Below are positions 43,970 to 54,100 of a DNA stretch of 64,000 nt, in pieces; within the stretch, counting starts at the first letter, position 1; each line of letters begins with the position of its first letter. The position numbers were made by a program, and so were the translations under genes. The notes below the pieces were generated by a model, which saw only the letters and a program-made list of their open reading frames with translations, did no database searches and was not told where the DNA came from. This stretch comes from Gordonia bronchialis DSM 43247. GTDB lineage: Bacteria; Actinomycetota; Actinomycetes; Mycobacteriales; Mycobacteriaceae. The stretch spans positions 2,604,001-2,668,000 of the forward strand of contig NC_013441.1 in NCBI RefSeq assembly GCF_000024785.1. The letters are read 5' to 3'.

Positions 43970-44728
43970 ATGCCCGCAACCCGCACCATCCTGCTCTTCG
44001 GCGGTCGTAGTGAGATCGGTGTCGCCCTCGCGCGGCGGCTCGCCGCGGGCCGTACCGTGGTGCTCGCCGCCCGCCGTCCCGATGACCTCGCCGAGCAGAC
44101 CCGGGCTCTGCTCGATGCCGGCGCGACGGCCGTCCACACGGTCGCCTTCGACGCCGACGACACCGCGTCCCACCCCGACCTCGTCGACTCCCTGTTCGTC
44201 GAGCACGGGCCGATCGAGGCCGCCATCGTCGCCTTCGGCATCCTCGGGGATCAGGCGCGTGCCGAACGCGACGTGCAGCATGCCCTGCAGATCGCGCATA
44301 CCGACTACCTCGCCCAGATCAGTGTGCTGACCCCACTCGCCAGTGCCCTGCGAGCACAGGGGTCGGGCACCATCGTGGTGTTCTCGTCGGTCGCCGGAAT
44401 CCGGGTTCGGCGCGCCAACTATGTCTACGGTTCCACCAAGGCCGGACTCGACGGTTTTGCCAGTGGGCTCGCAGATGCGCTGCACGGCAGCGGTGTTCGC
44501 CTGTTGCTGGCCCGGCCGGGATTCGTGGTCGGCGCCATGACGGCCGAGCTGATGGCGTCGGGAACCAAGCCGGCGCCGCTGTCGGTCAACGCCGAACAGG
44601 TGGCCGACGCGGTGGCCCGCGCCTACCGCAAGGGGCGCGCCGAGGTGTGGATTCCGTGGTCGTTGCGTCCGCTGTTCGTGGGGATGCGTCTGCTGCCACG
44701 AGCGGTCTGGCGAAGGCTGCCCCGGTGA
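43970..44728 (+). CDS. SDR family oxidoreductase, DprE2-like paralogue
   Basis: A 252-residue short-chain dehydrogenase. The cofactor loop is [19 protein letters not shown], the catalytic Ser, Tyr and Lys are in [23 protein letters not shown], and [20 protein letters not shown] follows. The pattern resembles DprE2, the decaprenylphospho-2-keto-arabinose reductase, but this is the Rv2073c-type paralogue rather than DprE2 itself, so its substrate is open. ATG 43970 lies just behind an AATACT box. Its stop shares four bases with the cobL GTG, tying it to the corrin operon. Confidence 0.88.
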   Translation: MPATRTILLFGGRSEIGVALARRLAAGRTVVLAARRPDDLAEQTRALLDAGATAVHTVAFDADDTASHPDLVDSLFVEHGPIEAAIVAFGILGDQARAERDVQHALQIAHTDYLAQISVLTPLASALRAQGSGTIVVFSSVAGIRVRRANYVYGSTKAGLDGFASGLADALHGSGVRLLLARPGFVVGAMTAELMASGTKPAPLSVNAEQVADAVARAYRKGRAEVWIPWSLRPLFVGMRLLPRAVWRRLPR

Positions 44729-45966
44729 TCGACAGCGGAGGGACCCCGCAGTTCGTGGTCGTGGGCATCGGGGCCGACGGATGGCCGGGCCTGTCGCAGC
44801 GCGCCCGCGACGAATTGTGTTCCGCGGAGGTCATCTTCGGCGCCCGGCGGCAACTCGATCTCCTCCGGCCGGTGCCGGACGACACGGTCCGGGCCGAGAC
44901 CGTGCCGTGGGAGTCGCCGATGTCGGAACATCTCGTCCGGGTACTCGACGATCCCGGCCACCGGCAGATCCACATCCTGGCCAGCGGGGACCCGATGTTC
45001 CATGGCGTCGGCACCACTGTCGTCAATGCGGTCGGTGCCGCGCGCACCCGCATCATCCCCGCGGTATCGAGCGTGAGCCTGGCATGTGCACGCCTGGGGT
45101 GGGACCTCACCGGCGTCGGGATCGTCAGCCTGGTCACCGACGACGAGTCGGCCGTCCTCGCGGAGGCATCCCATGGGCGCAGGCTCCTGGTGCTCAGCCG
45201 CGATCAGCACAGTCCTGGCGCTGTGATCGGCGTCCTCGGGGCCGCCGGGTTCGGCGAGTCCACGATCACCGTTCTCGAACAGCTCGGTGGTCCACGCGAG
45301 AAGGTGGTGTCCGGTGTCGCCGGCACCTGGTCACATCCCCCCGGTGACCGATTGAACATCGTCGCCGTCGATTGCGTCGGGCCGTATCGCACCCGGGCTC
45401 CCGGCCGCGCCGACGCCGACTACCTGCACGACGGTCAGATCACCAAGTCCGCCCACCGCGCCCTCACCATCTGTGCTCTGGAACCTGCTGGGGGACAGAC
45501 ACTCTGGGACATCGGTGCCGGCTCCGGCAGCATCAGTGTGGAATGGTTGCGGGCCGCTGGGCGCGGGCATGCGGTGGCCTTCGAGCGCGATCCACACCGA
45601 GCCGGGCGGATCCGGGAGAACGCGAGACAGCACGGTGTCGCGTCGGCCATCACCGTTCTCGGTGGCGCCCCCGACGCGCTGGCCACCGCGCCCCGACCCG
45701 ACGCGGTGTTCATCGGCGGCGGCCTCACCGAGACCGTCCTTGCCGCCGCCTTCGAGGCCCTGCGTCCCGGCGGACCTCTGGTGGTGAACGCGGTGACGGT
45801 GGAGAGTCAGGCCCTGGTGCTCGGCTGGCATCGACGGCACGGCGGAACGACGCGCAGGGTGATGATCGAGTCCGTCGAACCCCTGGGGTCGATGAACACC
45901 TGGCGCCCAGCGCTTCCCATCGTGCAATGGATTCTGCACAAACACGTCGACGGCGGGGCGCAATGA
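44725..45966 (+). CDS. cobL: Precorrin-6Y C5,15-methyltransferase (decarboxylating)
   Basis: A 413-residue bifunctional enzyme of the aerobic B12 route. The N-terminal half (about 1-215, [28 protein letters not shown]) is the tetrapyrrole-methylase domain acting at C5; the C-terminal half (about 225-413, [25 protein letters not shown]) is the Rossmann-type methylase/decarboxylase acting at C15 and C12. Each half has its own AdoMet site. The GTG overlaps the SDR stop and the stop overlaps the cobM ATG. Order cobL-cobM-cobK equals Rv2072c-Rv2070c. Confidence 0.96.
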   Translation: MIDSGGTPQFVVVGIGADGWPGLSQRARDELCSAEVIFGARRQLDLLRPVPDDTVRAETVPWESPMSEHLVRVLDDPGHRQIHILASGDPMFHGVGTTVVNAVGAARTRIIPAVSSVSLACARLGWDLTGVGIVSLVTDDESAVLAEASHGRRLLVLSRDQHSPGAVIGVLGAAGFGESTITVLEQLGGPREKVVSGVAGTWSHPPGDRLNIVAVDCVGPYRTRAPGRADADYLHDGQITKSAHRALTICALEPAGGQTLWDIGAGSGSISVEWLRAAGRGHAVAFERDPHRAGRIRENARQHGVASAITVLGGAPDALATAPRPDAVFIGGGLTETVLAAAFEALRPGGPLVVNAVTVESQALVLGWHRRHGGTTRRVMIESVEPLGSMNTWRPALPIVQWILHKHVDGGAQ

Positions 45967-46742
45967 CGGTCTACTTCATCGGCGCCGGACCGGGTGCGCC
46001 CGATCTGATCACCGTGCGCGGCGCCCGAATCCTGGGTCGATGCCGCACCTGCCTCTATGCGGGCTCGCTCGTGCCGCCCGAACTGCTCGATCTGTGTCCA
46101 CCCGATGCGACCCTCGTCAACACCGCACGAATGCCGCTGGGTGACATCATCTCCCGGATCGTCGACGCGGATTCCTCTGGCCACGACATCGCGCGGCTGC
46201 ATTCCGGCGATCTCTCCCTGTACTCGGCGCTCACCGAGCAACAGCGGGAACTGAGGGCGCGTGGTATCGGTTACGAGATCGTGCCCGGCGTACCGGCGTT
46301 CGCGGCCGCCGCCGCCGCCCTGGACGTGGAGCTCACGACACCCGGGGTCGGGCAGAGCCTGCTCATCACCCGGGTGTCCACCCTGTCGACCGACATGCCA
46401 CCCGGCGAGGAGCTCTCGCGCCTCGCAGCAACCGGAGTCACCCTCGCGCTGCACCTCGCCGCTCATCGGGCCGAACAGATCGTCGATGCCCTCGCCCCGC
46501 ATTACGGTGCCGAATGTCCTACGGCCACAGTCGCCTTCGCCAGCCGACCCGATCAGCAGGTGATCCGCTGTGCGCTGCGGGAGCTACCCGCAGCCCTCGC
46601 TGAGGCCGGGATTCGCCGGACCGCGGTGATCTTTGTCGGCCGCGTCCTCGATCCGCACACCCACCCCGGTGTCACCGACAGTTACCTGTACTCCCACGCC
46701 CGGATGGGTAAGCTCCGGTCGGATCCGGGGTCCGTGCAGTGA
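45963..46742 (+). CDS. cobM: Precorrin-4 C11-methyltransferase
   Basis: A 259-residue tetrapyrrole methylase. VYFIGAGPGAPDLITVRGAR is the AdoMet-binding start of the family, with LYAGSLVPPELL, LHSGDLSLYSALTEQ and [19 protein letters not shown] following. It methylates C11 of precorrin-4. ATG 45963 is inside the cobL end (ATGA), and its stop lies within the GTG start of cobK, so the three are translated as a unit. Confidence 0.97.
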   Translation: MTVYFIGAGPGAPDLITVRGARILGRCRTCLYAGSLVPPELLDLCPPDATLVNTARMPLGDIISRIVDADSSGHDIARLHSGDLSLYSALTEQQRELRARGIGYEIVPGVPAFAAAAAALDVELTTPGVGQSLLITRVSTLSTDMPPGEELSRLAATGVTLALHLAAHRAEQIVDALAPHYGAECPTATVAFASRPDQQVIRCALRELPAALAEAGIRRTAVIFVGRVLDPHTHPGVTDSYLYSHARMGKLRSDPGSVQ

Positions 46743-47473
46743 GCGGGCGTGTTCTCATCCTCGGTGGCACCGGCGAGGCACGGGATCTCGCCGCGCGGGC
46801 CCAGGCCGCGGGGATGGACGTCATCAGTTCCCTGGCCGGCCGCGTCCGCGACCCACGGCTACCCGTCGGCGAGGTTCGGATCGGCGGCTTCGGGGGAGTC
46901 GACGGATTGCGAACGTGGATCGGCGACAACATGATCCACGCCGTCGTCGACGCCACCCATCCCTTTGCCACGCGGATCACCGGCAACGCGGTCGCCGCGA
47001 CGTCCGCAACCGACGTGCCGTTCCTCCGCCTGCGCCGACCACCCTGGACACCGGATCCCGCCGACGACTGGTCGTGCGTCCCCGACATCGCCGCGGCAGC
47101 AGATGAGATCGCCGGTCGTCGAGCACGCGTCCTGCTGACGACCGGCCGCCAGGACGTCGGTGCCTTCGCCGGGATCGACTCGGCATGGTTCCTCATCCGC
47201 GTCGTCGACCCACCGGAGGCGTCGTTGCCGCCCCACCATCAGATCCTGCGATCACGGGGACCGTACCACCTCGACGATGAGCGGAACCTGCTGCGCGACA
47301 ACCGTATCGATGTCCTGGTGACCAAGAACAGCGGGGGCGGACTGACCCACTCGAAACTCGTCGCCGCACGTGAGCTCGGCGTCGAGGTGATCATGGTCGA
47401 GCGCCCGCCCGAACCGCCGGGAATCCGCGTGGTATCGAATGCGGCACAAGCGATGTCGTGGTTGACCAGCTGA
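46739..47473 (+). CDS. cobK: Precorrin-6A reductase
   Basis: A 244-residue NADPH-dependent enzyme that reduces precorrin-6A. VLILGGTGEARDLAARAQ is the nucleotide-binding start, VDATHPFATRITGNAV and NSGGGLTHSKLVAARELG are family markers. GTG 46739 overlaps the cobM stop (GTGA). The gene ends about 100 bases from the convergent cobIJ, with a long hairpin between. Confidence 0.96.
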   Translation: MSGRVLILGGTGEARDLAARAQAAGMDVISSLAGRVRDPRLPVGEVRIGGFGGVDGLRTWIGDNMIHAVVDATHPFATRITGNAVAATSATDVPFLRLRRPPWTPDPADDWSCVPDIAAAADEIAGRRARVLLTTGRQDVGAFAGIDSAWFLIRVVDPPEASLPPHHQILRSRGPYHLDDERNLLRDNRIDVLVTKNSGGGLTHSKLVAARELGVEVIMVERPPEPPGIRVVSNAAQAMSWLTS

Positions 47474-47490
47474 CTTCCGGTGTCCAGAGA

Positions 47491-47548
47491 GGTCACTGCT
47501 GAGCCGTCCGAGGTGGACCGATGCAGGCCGGTGTCCTCAGCGGTGACC
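47491..47548. terminator. Long hairpin between cobK and cobIJ
   Basis: GGTCACTGCTGAG (47491-47503) pairs with CTCAGCGGTGACC (47536-47548), 13 positions with one G-U type mismatch, and further outside pairs extend it. It has no T tract. It may end transcription from both convergent cob units. Confidence 0.4.
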
Positions 47549-47574
47549 CTGGTGGACCGGGTATCGCACCGCCA

Positions 47575-49077
47575 TCAGCCCGGTGCATGCCGCGGCGTAT
47601 AGACCAGCGCGCCGGCGGTACGTCCCACCGCGGTGGTCGCCGACGATCCGATGATCAGCAGGGTGCGCATGTCGACGCTCGCCGGATCGAGTTCGCCGAC
47701 TGTGGTGGTGAGCACCGATTGGGTCGGACCGCCGACGTCGCGTCCCACCACCACCACACGGTCCTCGGAGATCCGTTCCAGCAGAAGCATTTTCAGCGCA
47801 CCAACCTGCCAGCCACGGGCCGACGACCCGGGATTGTAGACGGCGATGACGAGGTCGGCGTCGAGCGCGGCGATGATACGGCGTTCGATCAGCTCCCATG
47901 GCTTGAGGCGGTCGGAGAGCGAGATGACCGCGAAGTCGTGACCCAGTGGGGCGCCGACGGTGGAGGCCACCGCCGTCGCGGCGGTCATACCCGGCACCAC
48001 GCGAACGGGAACGTCGTGCCAGCGTGGCTCGGCGGCCACCTCGGCGACCGCCGCCGCCATCGCGAACACCCCGGGGTCACCGGAGGAGACCACCGCAACC
48101 CGCGCGCCGTGGGCGGCCAGATCGAGCGCGAACTCGGCCCGCTCGGCCTCCACCCGGTTATCGCTCGCATGCACCCGTTGACCCGGTCGCGTCGTCACCC
48201 GGCGCAAGTAGGTCGTGTAGCCGACGAGATCGGTCGCGGCGGCGAGTTCGGCGCGAACCTGCGGCGTCGTCCACAGATCGTGACCAGGTCCCAATCCGAC
48301 GACGACCACCTCGCCCGTCGAGTCGCCGACCGCAGGATCCTGTTCGGCGAAACGGGGATTGTTGCGGCGGCCGGCTACGACGACGATCGAGAAGTACGGC
48401 ACCCGGGTCGAATCCACCTCCGCGGCCGGCTCCACTCGCTGCACGGTGGTGGACGCTCGTTCGACGTACCATGCCTCGTCGAGCCGACCGGTGGCCCGCA
48501 GCGCCTCGCGTACCCGGTCGAAGGTTCTGCCGAGCTTAATAACCACGATCGCGTCCGCGGAGGCGAAACGGAACCGCAGTTCCTCCGCCGACGCGGTGCC
48601 GGGTACCACCGTGAGGGTCTCGTCGCCTTCGACCAGTGGCACACCGGTGGCTGCCGACGCGGCACTCACCGAGGTGACCCCGGGAATGATCTCGGCCTCG
48701 AACTCGTCCGCGAGCCGTTTGTGCATGTGCATATACGAGCTGTAGAAGAGCGGATCACCCTCGGCGAGCAGCGCTACATCGCGACCCGCTCGCAGATGGG
48801 CGGCGAGCGTCCGGGCGCTCTCGGCGTAGAAGTCGTCCAGCGCGCCCTGATAGCCACGCGGATGATCGGTGGTCTCGGTGGTCACCGGATACATCAGGCG
48901 TTCCTCGCTCTGCCCGCCCGTCAGATAGGGCTCGGCGACCGAGCGCGCGATGCTGTTCCCGTGCCGCGCACAGTGATAGGCGATCACATCGGCCTCGGCA
49001 ATGGCTCGTGCCGCCTTCACCGTGACCAATTCGCTGTCCCCGGGTCCCAGGCCGACGCCCCACAGTTTTCCGGTCAT
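47575..49077 (-). CDS. cobIJ: Fused precorrin-2 C20-methyltransferase/precorrin-3B C17-methyltransferase
   Basis: A 500-residue fusion of two tetrapyrrole methylases. CobI half (about 1-245) begins LWGVGLGPGDSELVTVKAAR and has LLAEGDPLFYSSYMHMHKRL; CobJ half (about 250-500) has VVVGLGPGHDLWTTPQV and VSSGDPGVFAMAAAVAE. The same fusion exists in M. tuberculosis (Rv2066). Between them they add the C20 and C17 methyls on either side of the CobG step. The ATG overlaps the cobH stop (ATGA), so it is translated behind cobH. Confidence 0.96.
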   Translation of the reverse strand: MTGKLWGVGLGPGDSELVTVKAARAIAEADVIAYHCARHGNSIARSVAEPYLTGGQSEERLMYPVTTETTDHPRGYQGALDDFYAESARTLAAHLRAGRDVALLAEGDPLFYSSYMHMHKRLADEFEAEIIPGVTSVSAASAATGVPLVEGDETLTVVPGTASAEELRFRFASADAIVVIKLGRTFDRVREALRATGRLDEAWYVERASTTVQRVEPAAEVDSTRVPYFSIVVVAGRRNNPRFAEQDPAVGDSTGEVVVVGLGPGHDLWTTPQVRAELAAATDLVGYTTYLRRVTTRPGQRVHASDNRVEAERAEFALDLAAHGARVAVVSSGDPGVFAMAAAVAEVAAEPRWHDVPVRVVPGMTAATAVASTVGAPLGHDFAVISLSDRLKPWELIERRIIAALDADLVIAVYNPGSSARGWQVGALKMLLLERISEDRVVVVGRDVGGPTQSVLTTTVGELDPASVDMRTLLIIGSSATTAVGRTAGALVYTPRHAPG

Positions 49078-49700
49078 ACCTCGCTCGCATTCGCGAGGGC
49101 GTTGAGAGCGGCTGCCGTGATCGCCGAACCGCCCCGGCGTCCGGTGACGGTGATGAACTCGAGATCGGTCCGCTCAGCCAGAGCCGCACAGGATTCCGCG
49201 GCCCCGACGAAACCGACCGGGGCACCCACTATTGCTGCCGGACGCGGCGCACCCTCGTCGATGAGGTCGAGCAGGGCGAACAGCGCCGTCGGCGCGTTAC
49301 CGATCGCCACCACGGAGCCCTCGAGTCGCGGCAACCAATACTGGAGGGCCGCAGCAGTTCTCGTGGTGCCCATCTCGTCGGCGAGCGCCGGCAATCCCGG
49401 CTCGCCGAGGTAGCACACGACGTCATTGTCGGCCGGCAGTCGCTTGCGGGTCACGCCGGCAGCGACCATCGAGGCGTCGCACAGGATCGGGGCCCGCGCG
49501 GCGAGTGCCGCACGTGCGGCGACAACGACCCCGTCGGTGGCGACCACATCAGCCGGCAGATCCGTCTGTCCGCAGGCATGGATCATCCGTACAACGACGG
49601 TTGCCACGTCCGGGGCGAATGCCGAGAGGTCCGCCTCATCGCGGATGGTTGCGAAGGACTGCCGGTAGATCGCGGCACCGTCACGCAGGTAGTCAGTCAT
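49074..49700 (-). CDS. cobH: Precorrin-8X methylmutase
   Basis: A 208-residue enzyme that moves a methyl from C11 to C12, giving hydrogenobyrinic acid. The catalytic His is in RMIHACGQTDL, and ARAPILCDASMVAAGVTRKRL and GAPVGFVGAAESC are family motifs. ATG 49700 is preceded on the minus strand by a TACACT box nine bases away. It is about 100 bases downstream of cobG and is coupled to cobIJ. Confidence 0.96.
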   Translation of the reverse strand: MTDYLRDGAAIYRQSFATIRDEADLSAFAPDVATVVVRMIHACGQTDLPADVVATDGVVVAARAALAARAPILCDASMVAAGVTRKRLPADNDVVCYLGEPGLPALADEMGTTRTAAALQYWLPRLEGSVVAIGNAPTALFALLDLIDEGAPRPAAIVGAPVGFVGAAESCAALAERTDLEFITVTGRRGGSAITAAALNALANASEV

Positions 49701-49800
49701 GGTGGCGTCAGTGTAGCCAGCGCCGCCTTCTGACCCGATCGTCGCGTGCATGGGTAGGTGGGGTAGGCACGAAAACTGCTCGACCGGCGGATAGGGCGGT

Positions 49801-50982
49801 TCAACCCGCGGTGGTGGAGCCGGGTCGTGGGTGGGTTCGGTATCCGTCGGGTTCGGCCTCCACGCGAAGATGCTGTGTGGCAGGTGATCCGCAACCGCGG
49901 CCGCACCCCACCCAGTGCTCGCGTACGGTGACCGGGGCGCCGTCGCGAACCCGGGCGAGCAGATCGTCACGAACCGGTGCGAGGCCGCTGGCGCACCCCG
50001 GGGCCCCGGCGCAGCAGCTCACCAGCGCCCACGGGGACGCGGCGTCGAAGATGAGTCCCATCGGAGCGAGCACGCGCACAACGGTTTCCGCGACTGCTTC
50101 GGAGAGATCGCAGATGAGGATCTCCCGGTCCGGGGTGATGATGATCGGCGTGTCGATCGCGGCGAGGAACTCGGCCAGTCGCGACGGGATCCGAGCGAGT
50201 TCGACCACTGCACCGAGCATGACGGCGCCGTCGTCCTGGTCGAACCAGCCGACCACCGGTCCCGCGGCGTCGCCGAGGTCGAGATCGCGACGAATGGGCT
50301 CGTTCAGGCCGGCCCGTGCTCTCTCACCGAGCCCGGCCAGCGTCTCGGCGTCGAGATCGGATATCCGCCACGCCGTGCCCGCCACAGCCGCGAACTCGCG
50401 CGCGACGCCGAGCATCGCGGCGACCACGGCATCGGTCCCGACGGCCGACCCCCACGTCTCTCCGGCCACCACGATGTCGACCGCCGGACCACGCTCGGTG
50501 GTCATGCGGGCAACCGCGCACACGTCGGGATCCCGCCGCAGGATGTCGCCGCGGCCGTCGTCGAGGCCGAACAGGAACCGGCCCGACAGCGAGGCGAGCC
50601 GATCGTCGGCCCGCAAGGCCTCGTCGAGCGGTGCGATCAGGGCGCGGACGTCGCCGATGCCACCAATGCGTCCGCTGAGCGGGCCGGCCGCGATGTTGCG
50701 CACCTTCTCATGGGTTGCACTCGGCACCAGCCCCGCCTCGAGGACGATCTCCGCAACCGCGTCCACGTCGGTGATCCCGCGCAGCTGGATGTTCGCGCGG
50801 GCCGTCAGCTCGAGATGGCCGTCGCCGAACTCGGCGGCGGCACGAGCGAGATGGGCGAGCTGCGGGCCGGTGATCTCCCCACCGGGCAGCCGAATCCGGG
50901 CCAGGTGCCCGTCGGCCGCCGCGTGCGTGCTGAACACGCCGGGGCAGCGATCGGTGACAGATCGACCAGGGGACTGGCTCAC
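49801..50982 (-). CDS. cobG: Precorrin-3B synthase
   Basis: A 393-residue monooxygenase related to nitrite and sulfite reductases. It uses O2 to form precorrin-3B, so its presence places this cluster on the aerobic (late cobalt) route. Motifs: LTARANIQLRGI, and the Fe-S Cys residues in SCCAGAPGCASGL and WVGCGRGCGSP. One ferredoxin-like repeat pair flanks each half. GTG 50982 is placed by a leaderless -10 box. It diverges from cobN across the riboswitch region. Confidence 0.95.
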   Translation of the reverse strand: MSQSPGRSVTDRCPGVFSTHAAADGHLARIRLPGGEITGPQLAHLARAAAEFGDGHLELTARANIQLRGITDVDAVAEIVLEAGLVPSATHEKVRNIAAGPLSGRIGGIGDVRALIAPLDEALRADDRLASLSGRFLFGLDDGRGDILRRDPDVCAVARMTTERGPAVDIVVAGETWGSAVGTDAVVAAMLGVAREFAAVAGTAWRISDLDAETLAGLGERARAGLNEPIRRDLDLGDAAGPVVGWFDQDDGAVMLGAVVELARIPSRLAEFLAAIDTPIIITPDREILICDLSEAVAETVVRVLAPMGLIFDAASPWALVSCCAGAPGCASGLAPVRDDLLARVRDGAPVTVREHWVGCGRGCGSPATQHLRVEAEPDGYRTHPRPGSTTAG

Positions 50983-50988
50983 CTGTTC

Positions 50989-50994
50989 AGGGTA
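50989..50994 (-). promoter_or_regulatory. Leaderless -10 box (TACCCT) of cobG
   Basis: Minus-strand TACCCT, six bases, then GTG 50982. The message would have no leader and hence no riboswitch, unlike cobN next door. Confidence 0.5.
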
Positions 50995-51019
50995 CGGCGG
51001 GACCAGAAACGCGATGCCC

Positions 51020-51025
51020 TAGGCT
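51020..51025 (+). promoter_or_regulatory. -10 box (TAGGCT) of the cobN riboswitch transcript
   Basis: TAGGCT fits the consensus and would start the RNA near 51032, just in front of the cobalamin aptamer. Confidence 0.45.
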
Positions 51026-51031
51026 TGACGC

Positions 51032-51135
51032 ACCGAGAGCGACAGAAGCCGGTGCGAGTCCGGCGCGGTCGCGCCACTGTGACGGCGCCCCGAACCGGAA
51101 CCCCGGGGTACCGAAGCCAGACCTGCGCCCCCGGC
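51032..51135 (+). promoter_or_regulatory. Cobalamin riboswitch upstream of cobN
   Basis: The core GCCGGTGCGAGTCCGGC (51048-51064) and the B12-box GCGCCACTGT (about 51071-51080) are the classic signatures, and GAAGCCAGACCTGC (about 51113-51126) closes the aptamer. A CCGGG/CCCGG hairpin (51166-51183) ends two bases before AGGAG (51186-51190), suited to block the ribosome when B12 is bound. Repression by cobalamin is expected from the class. Confidence 0.93.
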
Positions 51136-51194
51136 ACCGACGTCATCCACGGCACGCCACGACATCCGGGCGCGACATCCCGGCGAGGAGAACC

Positions 51195-54100
51195 ATGATC
51201 CTGCTGCTCTCGACCTCCGACACCGACCTGCTCACCGCAGCGGCGGCCGCCGAACGCGACGGGGTCGAGCTCACCGGCGCCAACCCGTCGCGCATCCTCG
51301 TCGACGACATCCCCGGACTCGCCGACTCCGCCGACATCGTCGTGGTGCGCATCCTGGGTGGCACCCGGGCGTGGGAGGACGGGCTGGCGGCGGTGGCCGC
51401 CACCGGCAAACCGCTCGTCGTCTGCTCCGGTGAGCAACAGCCCGATCCGGACCTGATGGCGCACTCGACGGTCCCGGCGGGAGTCGTGGCGCAGGCCCAC
51501 AACTATCTGGCCGCGGGCGGCGTCGCCAACCTGGTCGCCCTGCACAACTTTCTGTCCGACACCGTGTTGCTGACCGGCCTCGGTTTCGATCCGCCGGTGC
51601 AGACACCCGCATGGGGGACACTCGAACGGCGCGGACGCGACGATCTGCCCGTCTCCGCACCCACGATCGCTGTGCTCTACTACCGCGCCCAGCACCTCGC
51701 CGGGAACACCCGCTACGTCGACGCCCTCTGCGCCGCCATCGAGGACCGCGGCGCCCGAGCGCTGCCGGTGTTCTGCGCATCGCTGCGAACCGCGCCCGAC
51801 GACCTCATCGAACTCCTCGGTACCGCCGACGCCCTGGTGGTGACGGTGCTCGCCGCCGGTGGTGCCACCCCGGCCACCGCGTCGGCCGGCGGCGACGACG
51901 AGGCCTGGAACATCGAACGCCTTGCCGCCCTGGACATCCCGATCCTGCAGGGACTCTGCCTGACCGGCTCACGGGAGGACTGGGCGAGTAGTGACGACGG
52001 GCTCTCTCCGCTCGACGTGGCCACCCAGGTGGCGGTGCCCGAATTCGACGGCCGCATCATCACGGTTCCGTTCTCGTTCAAGGAGTTCGACGACGACGGG
52101 TTGCCCTGGTACCAGCCCGACCCGGAACGCTGCGCGCGGGTGGCCGGTATCGCGGTGGCCCATGCCCGCCTGCGGACGATCGCGCCCGCCGAGCGTCGTA
52201 TCGCGATCATGCTCTCGGCGTATCCCACCAAACACGCGCGCATCGGCAACGCCGTCGGCCTCGACACCCCGCGGAGCCTGTTGCGGCTCCTCGAAGCCCT
52301 GCGCGACGCCGGGTACCACCTCGGTGAGACACCCATTCCCGGTGTCGCCGAAGATGATTCGGACGCGCTCATTCACGCCGTCATCGATGCCGGTGGGCAG
52401 GATCCGGACTGGCTCACCGAGGAAGCCCTGGCCGCCAACCCGATCCGGATGCCGGCCGCCGACTATCGGGACTGGTATGCGACGCTGCCCGCCGCGCTGC
52501 GGTCGGGAATGGAGGAGCACTGGGGTCCCGCACCCGGCGAGCTGTTCGTGGATCGTTCCCGAAATCCCGACGGCGACATCGTGATAGCTGCCCTGACTTT
52601 CGGCAACATCGTCATCATGGTGCAGCCGCCGCGCGGCTTCGGCGAGAATCCGGTCGCGATCTATCACGACCCCGACCTCCCGCCGTCGCATCACTACCTC
52701 GCGAGTTACCGGTGGCTGGCCGCGCAGACCGGGTTCAACGCCGACGCCGTCGTCCACGTCGGCAAACACGGCAACCTCGAGTGGCTGCCCGGGAAGACTC
52801 TCGGCATGTCCGCCGAGTGCGGCACCGATGCCGCGCTCGGTGATCTGCCGCTGATCTATTCCTTCCTGGTCAACGATCCCGGCGAGGGCACGCAGGCCAA
52901 GCGACGTGCGCACGCCGTGCTGGTCGATCATCTGATCCCGCCGATGGCGCGTGCCGAGTCCTACGGTGACATCGCTCGACTCGAGCAGCTGCTCGATGAG
53001 CACGCCAACATCTCCGCGCTGGACCCGGCCAAGCTGCCCGCAATCCGCCAGCAGATCTGGACTCTGCTGACCGCGGCCAAGATGGACCACGACCTCGGTC
53101 TGGCCGAACGACCCGACGAAGACGTCTTCGACGACATGTTGTTGCACGTCGACGGCTGGCTCTGCGAGATCAAGGACGTGCAGATCCGCGACGGGCTGCA
53201 CGTGCTGGGTGAGCCGCCCCGCGACGACGCGGAGGTCGACCTGGTGCTGGCGATGTTGCGGGCCCGCCAGCTGTGGGGCGGAACCAGCGCGTTGCCGGGT
53301 CTGCGTGAGGCGCTCGGCCTCGTCGAGGACGGCGCGCAGGCACGTGGCGATGTCGATGCCGTCGAGACACTGGCGCGTGAACTCGTGGCCGCGTGCGCCA
53401 AGGGGGAGTGGAGCGAGGATGCGGTGGCCCGGGCCGCCGACGGCCATCCGGCCGCCGTGGCCGATGTGCTGGGCTTCGCCGCCCGGGAAGTGGTGCCGAG
53501 ACTGCGCCAGACGACCGGGGAGATCCCGCGGGTACTGCACGCTCTCGATGGCGGGTTCATCCCGGCCGGACCGAGCGGATCGCCGCTGCGCGGACTGATC
53601 AACGTGCTGCCCACCGGCCGCAACTTCTACTCGGTGGACCCCAAGGCGGTTCCGTCGCGACTCGCCTGGGAGACCGGCCGCGCGATGGCCGACTCGCTGC
53701 TCGAGCGCTACCTGACCGACCACGGCCACCATCCGGCGTCGGTCGGATTGTCGGTGTGGGGAACGAGCGCCATGCGGACCTCCGGCGACGACGTCGCCGA
53801 AGTGCTCGCGCTGCTCGGCGTGATGCCCGTCTGGGACGAGGCATCACGACGGGTGACCAGTCTGGAACTCATCGACCTCGCCGAACTCGGCCGGCCCCGC
53901 ATCGACGTCACCGTCCGCATCTCCGGCTTCTTCCGGGATGCGTTCCCGCATGTCGTGACGATGCTCGACGACGCGGTGGCGCTCGCCGCGGCCGCTGACG
54001 AGCCCGACGACCAGAACTTCGTCGCCGCGCATGTCCGGGCATCGCTCGCCGACCACGGCGACCACCGGCGGGCCATCACGCGCGTCTTCGGGTCCAAACC

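Noticed and set aside
47474..47574. A riboswitch or tRNA-like structure between cobK and cobIJ
   Set aside because: It folds as a long hairpin but has no cobalamin-box bases or tRNA features; a terminator is the simpler reading.
47521..49413. A 630-codon plus-strand frame opposite cobIJ and part of cobH
   Set aside because: Runs antisense across two recognised cob genes and has no domain.
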